A DNA stretch of 64,000 nt from Azolla pinnata (GCA_037176905.1 JBBBWG010026302.1:1-64000); one strand, 5' to 3'; shown: positions 36,474 to 49,171, counted from the stretch's first letter. Made by a program: numbers and translations. The notes: a model not told the origin generated them from the sequence alone.

Positions 36474-36503
36474 ATGGCTAGGCGAAGCAGATCCGCGGAG
36501 CCT
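36474..36503 (+). other. Probable 5' untranslated exon end of the PI4K gene with an upstream ATG
   Basis: An ATG in a GC-rich stretch reads MARRSRSAEP and runs into a strong donor (cct|gtgagt). Spliced directly to the acceptor at 38008, it would be a 15-codon upstream ORF that stops at 38025, after the first main ATG (38015) and before the second (38051). Other small leader exons may intervene, so this is conditional on the splicing pattern. Confidence 0.4.
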
Positions 36504-38007
36504 GTGAGTATCTACCTATCTCTTCTTCTGTCCGATGCCTTCGATGCCCCGATCGTTCCTTCCTCTTCTTCTTCTTCTTCGCACCACGCTTCCGACTGTC
36601 TGTGAGCTCATCTCCATGGATTCTTCTTCCGTACTCTTCCCTCTTTGCTGCTTCCGTTTGTCTGTTCATGTTGGGATTTTGTGGTAGGGTTTGAGTCTGA
36701 ATTCGATCTGAGCTTGGGGAATTCTTCTCCTCTCTGAGAAGAGAACTGGGCAAATCCTTCAGTAACGGTGAGCATGCTTTCGATGTCCATCTTCTTCTTC
36801 ATCTTCATCTCAGGAGATTAACCTTCGGTTTCATGTCTGTTTTTTTTTTGCTCTCCGAATTGTTCTCTCAGCCTCAGATCTGTACCTTATTGCAGGTGCA
36901 CCGAGATTCTTCATCCTCCTCTTCCACCATGATGAGCTATGCCCTCCTCTGTTGCATTCACCTCGATCCGAATGCATCGAAAGCAGATGGATCCTACATA
37001 GATGCAACATGATCCGCTCCTCGATTCAGTACTCAACTGAAGCATTGCCGAATCTTTTGCGGAATCTTTGCGTCTGCCATGAATCTTTTTGAGTGCTGAA
37101 TCTTCGAGCCTACCATGAATCGATGGATTCACGGGATCTTTGAATCTATCGTATGAGCCTTCGATCTCCACAGAATCTATTATGAATTGATTCAACTAGT
37201 TACTCCTGGCTGCCCTCATCCTCCTCTGCTGCTGCTTCTTCCTCTGGAGAACTCCACAGGTCTGGATCTAAACGAAAAAGACACCAAATGTTTTAGCTTC
37301 TTGCTCATAGCTTCTACGCAAATCAATTTGTAATGCAAAAGAAAGCTCTGTGGTTTGTATCATTTCCTTAAGAGTATTTGCTATAATTTGTAGGAAGGCA
37401 TGGCGCTGTGTTGATTCAATAGGCTTAGAAAATATCTCGTCGATCTATGAAAATATTTTTTTTCAATTTCTTTTGCTTGTAATCGTCAAAGTCACATAAC
37501 TATCAAGTCAAAGAAAATGCTTGTCAATTTTGGATTCGTCTGCCTCAGAATTGGTGCCATCACAGTCAATTCCAAGAATATATTGATATATCCAGTAATG
37601 TCTTAAGACAAATTATATGGACATTATGTTTCTGATATCTAACACATGCTCGTCAATATGCTGTCGTTATGCTTAAAGTATGGGATACATAGATAGACGT
37701 GTGTGCTTGTGTGTGTATAGAATCATTGGGGTTTAGGGAGCACATAACTTGCTGTTTCCTAAAGTTTCTTGAAGCAAGAACAATCTCGATGCATGAGAAA
37801 GTAAGAGAGATTCAAGAATCTATGCATTCCTGTAGCTATAGAGAAGAGTAGATTCTTGATTCCTGACACTTACTAGTGACATTCAGGAATCTATAATTTC
37901 CTATAGTCTAAAGTAGAAGAATCTTGGTTCTCGACGCTTACGAGAGTTGATCAGAAGAAAGAGAGAGATCCAAGAGTCTATACTTTCCTATGTACTTTTC
38001 TTTGTAG
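36504..38007 (+). other. Leader intron region of the PI4K gene
   Basis: The region ends in a good acceptor (ctttgtag at 38007). GAATC-rich degenerate repeats lie at 37020-37195. Three diverged ~85 bp copies of a gagagattcaagaatctat...ttcctatag phrase lie at about 37798-38000. No coding sequence is seen. Possible alternative splice sites (donor near 36769, acceptor near 36896) suggest more than one leader intron. Confidence 0.5.
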
Positions 38008-38014
38008 GGTTCAT

Positions 38015-40153
38015 GTGTGTGTTGATCGAGAACATTTGCTCGAGAAGAGAATGCCTCCAAATGCGGACAGTTCAGTGAAGCCCCGGATTCCGTTCCCAGT
38101 GCCCGATGGTGCAAAGATTGAATCTGAAAGAAGCTGTCTCAAGCCACCCGTGGGAAGGCGCATATTCATCCAGACTGACACTGGCAGTGTCCTTGGGATT
38201 GAGCTCGATAAGACAGACAATGTACACACTGTGAAGAAGAGGATGCAAACGATCCTCAATGTCCCTGCAGAGCAGTCTTTCCTTGTCTTTGGAGGCAATG
38301 TCCTCAAGAGCGATCTAAGCGAGGTAAGGAACGACTCTCCGTTACTCCTCACGAGGGAGCTGCAGAGGAGCCAATCCACACCTTGCTTTTTCCAACCTTC
38401 GGAGGTTACACATGAGGTAGCGATGGATGGTGGGAGCCCGATCGAGCTTGTTGGAGGCATCCGATGCTGCTCAAGAATGAAACAGATATTGAAAGATGTG
38501 GTGAGAGCTTTAGAGTGTGGGATCGAGCCGATTGCAGCGAGTGGGGGCCTTGGAGGCGCATATTACTTCAGAAACTACCATGGAGAGAGCGTGGCTGTGA
38601 TCAAGCCCAATGATGAGGAGCCCTTTGCACCCAATAACCCGAAAGGTTTCGTAGGGAAAACCCTTGGGCAACCTGGCCTTAAGAGGGCAGTCAGAGTCGG
38701 GGAAACTGGGGTTAGGGAGGTTGCAGCTTACCTGCTCGATCATGGGCATTTTGCTGGAGTCCCTCCGACAGTTTTGGTGAAGATATCCCACCGTATCTTC
38801 CATTTCAATGCCAACACTAGTGTTCATCGAGACAGCGGAAAGCCATGTCTTCCTGTTGCAAAGCTAGCCTCTTGTCAGGAATTCGTCCCGCATGATTATG
38901 ACGCGAGCGATCATGGCACCTCGTCCTTCAGCGTGTCATCTGTCCACAGGATCGGTATTCTTGATGTCAGAATCTTCAATACCGATAGACATGCGGGGAA
39001 CATCCTTGTGAGGAAAGGAGCAGCATTGAAGGAGAGCCAAACTGGTTGGGGTTGTGTCAATGAGATTCTGGAGATTATTCCCATCGATCATGGACTTTGT
39101 TTGCCTGAAGGATTGGAGGATCCTTATTTTGAGTGGCTTCACTGGCCGCAATCATCTGTGCCTTTTTCGGAAGAGGAGCTCGACTACATAGCGAACTTGG
39201 ACGAGATGAAAGATGCAGACATGCTTAGGTCTGAGCTACCGATGTTGAGAGAGGCTTGCCATAGAATGCTTATTCTTTCGACGAATGTATTGAAAAAAGC
39301 TGCAGCATCTGGTCTCTGCCTCGCTGAGATAGGTGAGATAATGACCAAAGATGCTATCGAAGAAGCGAGTCAATTCGAACTGATTTGTTTCCAGGCAAAA
39401 AGAGCGTTGAGGGCAGCTAGCTTTACGGAGGACGAGTTTTCAGAGCTTTCGTTGGGGGAATTGAGTGACGATTTATTGGAGCAGTTTGAGATGGATGAAG
39501 ATGAGCAGAGTGACGATGACAAAGAGGGTTTTGAGCAAGAAGAAATTCACAGCACAGTACCAATTTTAACCTTGTCCAATGGAGCATCGTGGGCATCGTC
39601 CAGAGGATCATGGAGAGAGAGACAGCAAGCTAACGTGCTCTCCCCTTTGGATGAAGATGGCTTATCGCCGATACAGAAAGTTGACAACAATAAGCCTCCT
39701 CCGGTGGTTTCTGCAGGATATGCGTGCCCTTCAACTACTAATGGGCAAACATTTGATAATCCTAGAATGAAACAAGATCTCCAAACTTTCAGGAGCACTA
39801 ACAACAACAGGAGAGCAAGTACATCATCCTCTTTCAATACTAGTTTCCAACCACCAGGACCCATGTCTTACAGAAGTATGAGCTTGAGGCACAATAAGCA
39901 AAGGTATGGGAAGTACAGTGAAAGGAGAAAAGGCTTCTTCAAGGATGCTCCTCTCACGCCAGCACCTAAGATGAGTGGGAATGGTTTCTCTTGTGGCAAC
40001 AGCCCGAGTCAATTTTCATTAGGGGACATGAGCAACGAAGAGTGGAGCTGCTTCGTGAGCTGTTTCAATGGCATTTTGGATGAAATGTTGGCTGCTAGAT
40101 GCACCCAAAGTCTGAATTGTAGGCAGAGGCTCGGGACCTCCTGTCAATTTTGA
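38015..40153 (+). CDS. Phosphatidylinositol 4-kinase gamma with one ubiquitin-like domain (PI4K gamma 5/6/7-type)
   Basis: The coding sequence is a single exon of 712 residues from the first ATG after the acceptor; an in-frame ATG at 38051 would give 700. A ubiquitin-like domain spans about 48-117 (RIFIQTDTGSVLGIELD through RNDSPLLLTREL). The PI3/4-kinase fold spans about 178-435: GGAYYFRN, ESVAVIKPNDEEPF with K197, HDYDASDHGTSSF, the catalytic-loop segment FNTDRHAGNILV (D324) and PIDHGLCLPE with D358 as the DFG equivalent. The tail is acidic around 490-510 and then Ser/Asn-rich, ending RQRLGTSCQF, an ending I recall from Arabidopsis PI4K gamma 5. Type II-related plant gamma kinases often show weak or no lipid kinase activity, and some phosphorylate proteins; which applies here is not visible. 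Likely cytosolic, nuclear or membrane-associated. Confidence 0.95.
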   Translation: MCVDREHLLEKRMPPNADSSVKPRIPFPVPDGAKIESERSCLKPPVGRRIFIQTDTGSVLGIELDKTDNVHTVKKRMQTILNVPAEQSFLVFGGNVLKSDLSEVRNDSPLLLTRELQRSQSTPCFFQPSEVTHEVAMDGGSPIELVGGIRCCSRMKQILKDVVRALECGIEPIAASGGLGGAYYFRNYHGESVAVIKPNDEEPFAPNNPKGFVGKTLGQPGLKRAVRVGETGVREVAAYLLDHGHFAGVPPTVLVKISHRIFHFNANTSVHRDSGKPCLPVAKLASCQEFVPHDYDASDHGTSSFSVSSVHRIGILDVRIFNTDRHAGNILVRKGAALKESQTGWGCVNEILEIIPIDHGLCLPEGLEDPYFEWLHWPQSSVPFSEEELDYIANLDEMKDADMLRSELPMLREACHRMLILSTNVLKKAAASGLCLAEIGEIMTKDAIEEASQFELICFQAKRALRAASFTEDEFSELSLGELSDDLLEQFEMDEDEQSDDDKEGFEQEEIHSTVPILTLSNGASWASSRGSWRERQQANVLSPLDEDGLSPIQKVDNNKPPPVVSAGYACPSTTNGQTFDNPRMKQDLQTFRSTNNNRRASTSSSFNTSFQPPGPMSYRSMSLRHNKQRYGKYSERRKGFFKDAPLTPAPKMSGNGFSCGNSPSQFSLGDMSNEEWSCFVSCFNGILDEMLAARCTQSLNCRQRLGTSCQF

Positions 40154-41301
40154 TTCAGAACTCCGTAGGTTTCTTCTCTCTTTTGCTGTTTTCCATCCTT
40201 CCCAAATGAAAGTTTTAGGGCTTTTCGAGAAGCGTAGCTCCAGCACATCCCGATCCATTGTAGAGGTGTGCAAGCTCATAGACAAGATTGTAAAGATGTA
40301 AATTCTTTTTTTATGTTCACAGTACTGAGTGTCCCTCCGTTCCAGAGATGTGGACTTTGTATACTAATAACTCCTCGAGTATGTTTCCTAACGTAATACA
40401 ATACAGTTTGTTTTGTGCATCATCATTCAGTCCTGAGACCATATGCTGATTCTCATGGAAACTTTCTAAGTGATGGAATTATGCAAAAATTAAAGCAGCA
40501 ACCTTTGAACGGAGTAGGTCTCCTCCAACAAGTGATTTGGATGGAAGCGCATGAAGAGCTGCAATTTTCAGATGACTATTCTGATGAATCGACATCTGTG
40601 ACAAGTAATTGTGAGAATGTGAAGGTGAAAAACCCATATCCAAAATCCAAGCGGAGGTAATCAAGAAATGAACATGATAAGCGAGAGATGTAAAATCGAA
40701 GAAACTGGCACCAATCGTCGGAGGAAGAAGATAGTATTGTAAGGACAAACAGACATTAATGCAATGCACCAGAGCTCGGTTTTGTGGTAATGGATGATTG
40801 GATCATTCAAACAGGATCATAAGGACAAATCTGGAGAGGTGCAATCGTCCTTTCTTTTGACAGTAAAGAAGAATTTTTTATTCCTGCATAAAAAGGATAG
40901 AGGAAACAAGCGACTTCCGTGAATATATAAATCAAATCTTGGGGATGTTGTTGATCTTTTTTATTGTGCAAATTATCTGTGTTCCTCCATCCAGTTTTGT
41001 ATGTTTTCCACATGAAAGGTAAACATAAATCTAAAGAGATGCTTGGAGACTCTCAGCCAGTTGAAAACTTTTGTGCATTTAAGATGAAATGCTCGGAGAA
41101 GATAACAGTAGAAATGCTTTAGGCATATGAGAATTTCATTTTGCTTGGAAACTGAAGCAGGCTCCATCCCCACTACAGGCTGAATGAAGTTTGTTTTTGC
41201 AATCTTTTCTTTCAACTCCGGCGAAGAAAAACTAAACCAACAAAAGCGTTGTTGCCAATGGAAGAAAGAATCAGACCTTTCCAAAACAAAAATGCATTTT
41301 C
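40154..41301. other. Region between the convergent PI4K and RLK genes
   Basis: This holds the 3' untranslated regions of the two converging genes. A frame at 40415-40660 reads acidic, Ser-rich sequence but has no recognised domain and probably lies in the PI4K 3' flank. Confidence 0.5.
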
Positions 41302-44300
41302 TCATCTTTGCTGCAGCATCTTTAGAAACTGAAGAACCTCGCCCATAGATGGCCTCTGAGAGGGTTCTGGAGCTACACATGCAGCTGCAATGGCTGTTGC
41401 CAAGTAAAATTGTTCTTTCGGATACTGGTCTACCAGCTTGGGGTCCACAAGCTCTTCAAGTCTTTGCTTATCTCGAACAATAGGCCGAGCCTGCATCGAG
41501 CACGAAGATTGACATGAACTCGGTTAAGGAACGAACAACCGAAATTTAGACGGTGTAATTTTATCGTAGCTCTCTCACCCATGTCACAAGGTTCTCCTGA
41601 TCCGAGGGCCGAGACATATCCAAAGATTTCCTCCCGGATAGGAGCTCCAGCAACACTACTCCATAGCTATATACATCGCTCTTAACCAGTAGATGGCCAG
41701 TCAGTGCATACTCGGGTGCAACGTAACTGTAGACGAATCAGAAAAGATGAACAAAACTGTCTTCGCTAATCACTAATTTACAAGTTCCATCTACTCCTCA
41801 TATGAAAGACATAATATGTGTAGTACCACTTCATCCTTCAGATGCGAGTGAGCGCTGGTCAAAGGCCACTCACTAGCTACAATCAGAGGCCTCCGTAATT
41901 CTGTTTATAAATCAGCTGAAAAACATTCTAGGCCATGCATCTACGATTGTGACAAAATCTAGTCAAGGCCATGCATCTAAGATTATGACAAATCTATCCG
42001 ATGCTGGTCAAAGTTCTATTTAGAAATCAGCTGAAAAACATTCTAGGCCATGCATCTAAGATTGTGACAAAATCTATTCACGGCCATGCATCTAAGGTTA
42101 TGACAAATCTATCCGATGCAGGTCGGAGGCCACTAGCTACCATCGAGGCCTCCGTAATTCTGTTTATAAATCAGCTGAAAAACATTCTAGGCCATGCGCC
42201 TAAGATGGTGACAAAATCTATTCAAGGCCATGCATCTAAGATTATGACGAATCTATCCGATGCTCGCATGTTCAATGTACTACTCTTTTTAACTCCAAAG
42301 GATTCAGCTACCTTTAGAATAACATCAATTGAGGGCAGGGAAACATACAATTTAGATGCAGAGCAGCCTGGGTATCTGAGAAACAAATTGTATGCATACA
42401 CTCATTCACAGTGACAGTAAACTGCAACTGTCCAGCACGGCTGCCCTGTGACTCAGGGTCCACTATATGACCAAATTGGGGAAGATTGAAGGTTGAAGAA
42501 ATGGCATACAAAGTATAACTATTACCAGATACAAAACTGCCATCTCAGAGCAATACAGGGGAAGATTGAAGGTTGAAGAAATGGCATACAAAAAGAACAC
42601 AAATGAGTTGGGAAACAAATGATGGTTTGGCAGGCAGTCTGAAAGAAGGGCATGTTTGAAGAAATAAGGGCTTAGCCTATAGAGTTTATCATAAATTGTG
42701 GAAATACACTACTCTAACCTGTGTAGGAAGAACGATCCCATTGATAGATGCAGGATGTTGGGAGATTAGTATCAAAACCAGTATATTGACATGGTAAACT
42801 TGGATACATACAAGAAACAAGCTAAATTACAAAAACACAAGAAAAAACGCATAATTTCCAAGAATCAGGAGACTTAGAAGAGCTCACCCAAAAGTTCCCA
42901 TCATTCGGGTATCAGCATAATTGATTTGGTTTTCTGAAGCCTGCATTGCAAGACCAAAATCGGCAACTTTCGCATGGAAGTCATTCTCAAGCAATATGTT
43001 TGATGTTTTGAAATCCCGATGGATCACACAAGGTTGGGAATCTTCATGAAGATAAGCAAGTCCTCGGGCAGCATCTAGTGCGATCTTCATTCGGGTGTTC
43101 CAATCCAGTACCTGGCTTGCAGCTGAAGTCCCTGTTATCGATCAGGTACAACACATCATTCGACATGGTAAAATTGGAAGCTACAGCAACAGATGAATAT
43201 CCTCCACAATGGACCCAGTTTAGGAATAGGTAAATAACTAAAATAACAGGAAGGTCAAAATATCCATGGCTATCCTATGCAGAAATGGGATCACTCTACA
43301 AAAAACAAGCTTCAGATATTAAAAGCTGCCACTTTGTGTCTGCAAGCACACCTTATTCCCATCTTTACAATCAAATCTACAATTCCTTTTGGTTCCTAAC
43401 CATATCAATCATCATATTCTCATCTGCATCAGAGTATAGATCCAGATTACCCATTGACCCATTATTGTGGAAAAAACCTAATATGGTCATGATTTATGGA
43501 AGATTACAAAAAACTCCAGGTGTTTAATGTTCCCAATCGATTAAATGCACAAAAGGTGTTTAACGTTTCCAATCTCTTATTATCGGTATTATTCGAAGAT
43601 TCAACTCTAGTTTTGGCATAAGTCAACATCCAGATTCGTTTATTTCTACTTTTATATGCTCGGCAAACACAGTAGGTGATGAAAGTGCAAACAGTGTCCC
43701 TGTTTCTATGGAAAATAAGGGGGTCCAGCAGGAATTATATTAGATATTGAACAACTTATGATTCAAGCAACCATTAAAAACATACCTAGTAATCTTTGTG
43801 GGAATCCTAGCTGTGAATTTTGGGACGAGTGCTAGCATGGGACGACCCTAGCATTTTATTGTGAATTTTGGTATTTCTTACATTCTGAAATGAAGAATCT
43901 ATCTGTGTTCCAGAAAAAAATGAACGAGATTATGTATGTACTCACCATGGAGCCATGCCTCAAGGCTTCCATTGGGAATCAGCTCATAACAAAGTAAATG
44001 CTGAGATGAATCTTGGTTGACATGATACCCAACAAGCTTCACAAGGTTACGATGGTGCAGCCGACTCAGCAGTTCCACTTCGGCCACAAACTCACGATGA
44101 TCACCATGAATCCCACGACCGACCTTCTTGATGGCCACATTGGTCCCATCTCTTAACACTCCTTTGAAGACTTTTCCAAAACCACCTTCGCCAAGTATGT
44201 TTTCTGATGCAAAATTGTTAGTTGCTTGTTGCAGTTCCTCTAACGTGAATACTCTAGTTATCGTAGCTTGAGGAATTGATGGACAAGAATACGATTCACC

Positions 44301-47156
44301 ATCACAAGATCTTCCCATCACGCCTGCATTTCCAAAAATTTCCTGAGACTTGACATTCATAGTGCTGAAAACATAAGATGAATACCGATGGAAAATAGAA
44401 GGCAACCAGTTTATTAACCGTGAAATCTCCAGTTCAGAGATTAACGAAATACAGTTGCCTCATCTCATGGTGAAAATTTAGTCCTAACACTTTTTAACTT
44501 TGTTTTCATTGTTCTGATCAATTATCAGTAAATAAATTGTACGAAAGTAGATTTCATATTGCTTCCATTCTACTTCATTTGCATTTGATTTTTCTTGTCA
44601 ATTTCATTAGAAGATGCTGTACATGTGATTCCTCTGACTGGAACTAAGATCCTCGTACTTCATCCTTAGTGAGTGAAAACAGTGATATATCTGGTTGATG
44701 AATCCAATTTTCCCATAATTTAGCAATCATTAGTATAAACTGTGCCATGTGAAGAAAGCTTAGGAGCACTATTCTGATTCGACTACCATGGGAACTTTGA
44801 ACAATTACCAATTGTAAAGGTGGATATGCAGACAATTAGAATCCATAAGGAAAAAATGACAACATATTCTTTATATACATGCAAAGTGGTTTTAAGAAAT
44901 TATCAGGCTTCAAAAATCAGCATTTATGATGCCAATAATCAAACCAATATTTTCCAATGCCAATGAACTAAACACTTGGGTTAGGTTCCTTACCCAAGTT
45001 CCAATGCCTCAAAAAGGTTCATCAAACTTTCTATTCTACAGAACAAGGATGAAAATTCCTGCTTAATCTCACTTTAATTTTACCTAAATGTAAATTAATT
45101 TCGAGGCTACACCAGTCCTTCTAGCCTAATCCAGAACTTATATATCGCTCGTTACCAGATTATAAGCATGAAAATAAGCTTCATGAATGCAGATATGGAA
45201 AGCATGGAGGACATACTGTAAATAATAAAACTGCCAACCTGCAAAGCTAAATGTCAATTTATGAGCCTTAAAACAGATGACAAAGGTGAGCATCAGAACA
45301 CTTGATATTATAACGACTGCGGAAGCAGCTGCAACAACAATAATCCATGTATGAATTTGTCCATCTTTATGCCAAATAATGCCACCCCGACTAGTAGCTT
45401 GAGCATGAGGCAGAGGTGGTATCCCCACAATAGCTGTGATGATGAGGAAAGAAAAGTATTAGTATGTAAGTCTAGTTTCTTAAAGGAAGATAGGAAAGAT
45501 GCCTAAAAACCTTACATGCTGGAGGAGGCGCAAAATAGTGAAATGAAACAAGGGTATAGTTCCCAAATAATGAACTGTTGAGATGTACCCTAAAGTTATC
45601 TAAATCGCTCCTCATAGTTTCTGCCTGATGTATCGAGAAACTTAAAGTTGTCCAGGGAGCAATCAAAAGAACCACATCCAAATCTGTTCCGTTGAGACGA
45701 AATGACATGATCTCAACTTGAAGAACTTGAAGGCCTAGCTGTAATGCAAGCTCTTCTTGGAATACAGCACTCCAATTTGCGAAGCTGTTTGTGACATTTT
45801 TTATATGCAGTTCCAGTTTCAGTGGATATACACAAATGCAGTTGTGAGATGAAAATCCAGGTCTTCGGATCATTGTCTCCGGACAACACCCTGAGATAAT
45901 CTTTTTTTTTTAAGAATAGCACCACTACGAAATTAACACGTAAATTTCACCATGTAAATTTTTTACTTTGAGAGCGATTCACATCTAGGCAGGAAGCTTT
46001 CATTTTTACAGCAATTCGTCCTTCAACATGGCATTACTGTTGTTTCTAAAACGTCAATGCAGCAAAGGTACATGCATGATAACTGGCAGATAAGGGAACA
46101 ACTATATAGCAATATCATAACTAGGCAAATAAGTCTAACTCGATCCTCGCCCATGATAAAGACAGGAACACACAATATGTATAAGGTAGGTTCTGTCTTA
46201 TGGACAACGGGTAGTTGAAAGGATTTGTTGACATAGTGCTACAGAAAGAGGATTCACGAGAGTACTTTAAAGATATGTATAGGTAGTTTCCTGTGGACAG
46301 GGGTGAGCAAAATGCCTGCTGATGGAGCACCTGAGGACACCTTTGAATAATTTGGAGGCATTGCAGCATCAATTTCAGGCATGGATGTGGAAACCGATGT
46401 AGAGTTCATTCGAGAGTGGATATTGCTGCTCACGAGAATGTGTCTCTGAAAAAGAAAAAACGATATAGCAACACCATAGTGGCCTATTATGACTTAACAA
46501 AAAGCTGTTCGATTCATCTGTATATGCAAGCTACAAAAGTTTCTTCTTCTGACAAAACAAATGCAACAATTATGAGCTGGAAATTCTATATCTGAAGCTT
46601 GGAAAGTTCTCATGGAGTGGGTCATAATGGAGTGACAGTTTTGGTTGATTTATATATCCATCTAATTAACATCTCATGGTGAAGTGACAGTTTTGGTGGA
46701 TTTACACACCCATCTATTTGACTTGTAATACACATCATGCTGCAGTGACAGTTTTTGGTGGATTTATATACCCACCTATTTAACTTGTAACACAGCAAGT
46801 TGTCATTAATTGATGGTTCTGATGAAAACCTAAAGCATGGTTGAAGAACTACTTGATGCGTGATTTGTTGAGAATCCCTAAAGGTCTCTGATCTTTCTAT
46901 GTTTTACCTGCTCTGACGGGAGCACATCAGAAGACCTGTTGCTTGAGTGTCTCCACCATGCTGGAGCACCTTGTCTCGATAGAGATTCTACATGGTTGTC
47001 AACTGCACGAATGATGTCAGAACATTTCAAGTTTGCATTGGGTTTCTATTATGAGAAATAAATATGAATTATAGAACATTTGGTGGAACTAGCAATACCG
47101 GATTTCTTAGCATTGATCTGAAGAGGCAACTGCACAATGACTAGACAAAGAAGCAT
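41302..47156 (-). CDS. Receptor-like Ser/Thr kinase (At4g02010/ALE2-like family), nine exons
   Basis: Minus-strand exons, 5' to 3': 47156-47099, 47002-46908, 46445-46331, 45890-45516, 45433-45239, 44323-43946, 43131-42888, 41726-41579, 41490-41302. Phase closes to 598 residues. The N-terminus ([16 protein letters not shown]) looks like a short signal peptide. The ectodomain has CCPE...[12 protein letters not shown] and an amphipathic PLQLGLQ-type region typical of the family. A membrane helix spans about 244-269. The kinase has GEGGFG (324-329), K345, HRDFKTSN with D445, DFG at D463, [20 protein letters not shown] and [15 protein letters not shown]. It is an RD kinase and looks active. It stops at MLQQR, shorter than relatives that carry a long C-tail. 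The start codon, the 46445-46331 exon border and the 44323 acceptor are the least certain parts. Ligand unknown. Confidence 0.88.
41906..42265. repeat. Three tandem repeats inside an RLK intron
   Basis: Three copies share cagctgaaaaacattctagg at 41913, 42028 and 42172, followed by catgcatctaagattRtgac and aatctatccgatgc. Periods are 115 and 144 bp. They lie in the long intron between the eighth and seventh exons and are not coding. Confidence 0.85.
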
Positions 47157-48600
47157 CCTACTGTACAATCTCTTGAGATATCCTGATAGTTTTGGCTGAA
47201 AATTCAAGCAAACCATATCCTTGTCACTACAATGGCACAAAATAGAAACTTTTCCAGCCTAGAATCGAATCAAACAACAATCAGGAGGTAAAAACATTTC
47301 TGGATGCGGTGTCGTGATTGGACATAATCTACATTGTAAAGAGAACCCATGGATCCTCCACAAAAGTTAGGTAAACCTTGCATGATTGGAATGAAAGGAA
47401 GCAATACAACAATCTGATAGAAACACTACCTTACCTTGAAATTTTGATCATGCATTTCTGAGGAAGTACATCGATCATCGAAATCACATCAAGTACCCAA
47501 ATCCATATCAATAAATGGTTGAGCACATTCTTTGAAGAATACCTTCCATCCTTTCCCAGACAACATTCTTTCCACAAGAAGGTTCTTGCCGGTGAAACCG
47601 CTTCAGTTCTAGAAATATTCATCGAGAGAGATGAAGATCAGGAATCATACAGAAAAGCTTTTATGGTCTTAGAATCGCTCAAAGAAAACTCTGGATATCT
47701 TGAAAAACTACCAAAGACTAAAAACATCAAGAGCATACATATCATTACTGTTACACGGCATTAGTTTCTTTTTCTAGAAAACTTCCTTGAAGAATCGTTT
47801 CCTGTCTTCGACGAAATTAATTCATAAATAAACCCGTTCCGTACAAAGCATATTGATTGTAAATTCTTCTATGCAAAAACAATGTCTAAATTCTCTTATG
47901 CCAAAAGGAATTCATTTAGTCTCTTCTACCCGGGATTTTAATATCAAACAGACCCTCCTGTGCATTAATTTTCTACATGCTAGGACTAAACCCTTGAATG
48001 GACCGTAGTTCATCGAAACCCTCCTGTCACAAAATAGAAAAAGCCAAGAGGATCAAGAAGATCTCATGTACATACCTTATATGAAATTCGAACCATCTTT
48101 TACCCAATCAGCCCTGCATTTAAATGTTTACCATTTCAGAGATATTTTTAGCGTATATAACCCCTAATATACACTTTGTTTTTTACTGTCTAAGAAGCCT
48201 CTTGTGCAGAGAACTTGTGTATAAAACTCCTAATATGCACAGAATGTTTACTGAATTCAGCTCCTCTGTCTTGAAACCTTCCAAATTGCTCAAAAAAAAG
48301 AAACCATTCTATATAGGAGGGAGGGAAGGGGAGCTCTGATGGGCGATGAGTACATTGCTTGCAAAACCATCAAAATAGAAAGGGTAAAGAGGAAGAAAGC
48401 TCGAGAACAGGTGGGACCTTAGACTCGCAACAAATCACTGTTTTCTTTTCTTTTTTCCTGCGTCTTTTCTTTGAGAATCTGTCCGGGAAACGAGGGACAT
48501 GGCTGATGGGCGGTCTTGAGAAAAGAGCTCGTATGCGCAGAGCTTGGGAGAGGGAAGCCATTGCAGCTACACAGGAGAAGGAGGAGACGAGGTAAACAAA
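47157..48600. other. RLK upstream region
   Basis: This is probable promoter and leader of the minus-strand RLK. A plus-strand open frame at 47519-47764 (81 residues, charged) is uninterrupted but has no recognised domain. Diverged copies of an ~85 bp phrase (ctaatatRcacWttgtttWctg) occur around 48166 and 48231. Confidence 0.45.
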
Positions 48601-48610
48601 TGAAATGAGA

Positions 48611-48675
48611 AGAATCAGAAGAAGAAGAAGAAGAAGACGAAGACGAAGAAGAAGAAGAAGAAGAAGAAGACCGAG
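48611..48675. repeat. (GAA)n tract
   Basis: GAA triplets with a few GAC interruptions lead into the AGTCAA minisatellite. Confidence 0.9.
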
Positions 48676-48680
48676 AAGAA

Positions 48681-48935
48681 AGTCAACGCCAAGAGTTTCA
48701 ACAACCAAGGTCACAAAGTCAACCGCTTAAAGTCAACGGACACGGGAAGAAAAGTCAACGCCAGAGAAGGCGAAGCTGCCGATAAGTCAAAGACGCCGAG
48801 AAGCCGATAAGTCGAAGAAGCCGATAAGTCGACGCAGCCGATAAGTCTGATAAGTCAAAGACGTCGAGAGGCCGATAAGTCGAAGGAGCTGATAAGTCAA
48901 AGCAGTCGATAAATCAGCGGAGTCGATAAACCAAC
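48681..48935. repeat. AGTCAA/GATAAGTC minisatellite with seven W-box cores
   Basis: Degenerate units of about 15-35 bp centre on agtcaacg or gccgataagtcRa. AGTCAA, the complement of the WRKY-binding W-box TTGACT, occurs at 48681, 48717, 48731, 48753, 48784, 48853 and 48895. The cluster sits in the divergent promoter space between the RLK (-) and pescadillo (+). Confidence 0.75.
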
Positions 48936-49171
48936 AAGGCAGCAAGCGATCGATTCGTTTCTCTCGAGAGTATGTTTCATGCCATTTGCCCGCCTGTCAA
49001 CGACTCTCGATCAAGCAACGGTTTGCTTCGATCCGTTTCTTCTTTTGGTTTTATCATGGTAGAAACTGCCTAGTTGGGCTGATACCTATCTGTCAGCTCC
49101 TCCGTTGCAGTAGACACAGCTGGCGATAGCCGACAAATCGAGGGACATGGCTATCTGGTTTTACTGCTTAC

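Noticed and set aside
42001-42414. 137-codon frame in the RLK intron
   Set aside because: It translates a threefold tandem repeat (HASKI.TKSI) and lies in an intron on the opposite strand.
47519-47764. 81-codon charged frame opposite the RLK upstream region
   Set aside because: Uninterrupted, but with no homology I recognise and no promoter or splice context; left as spacer.
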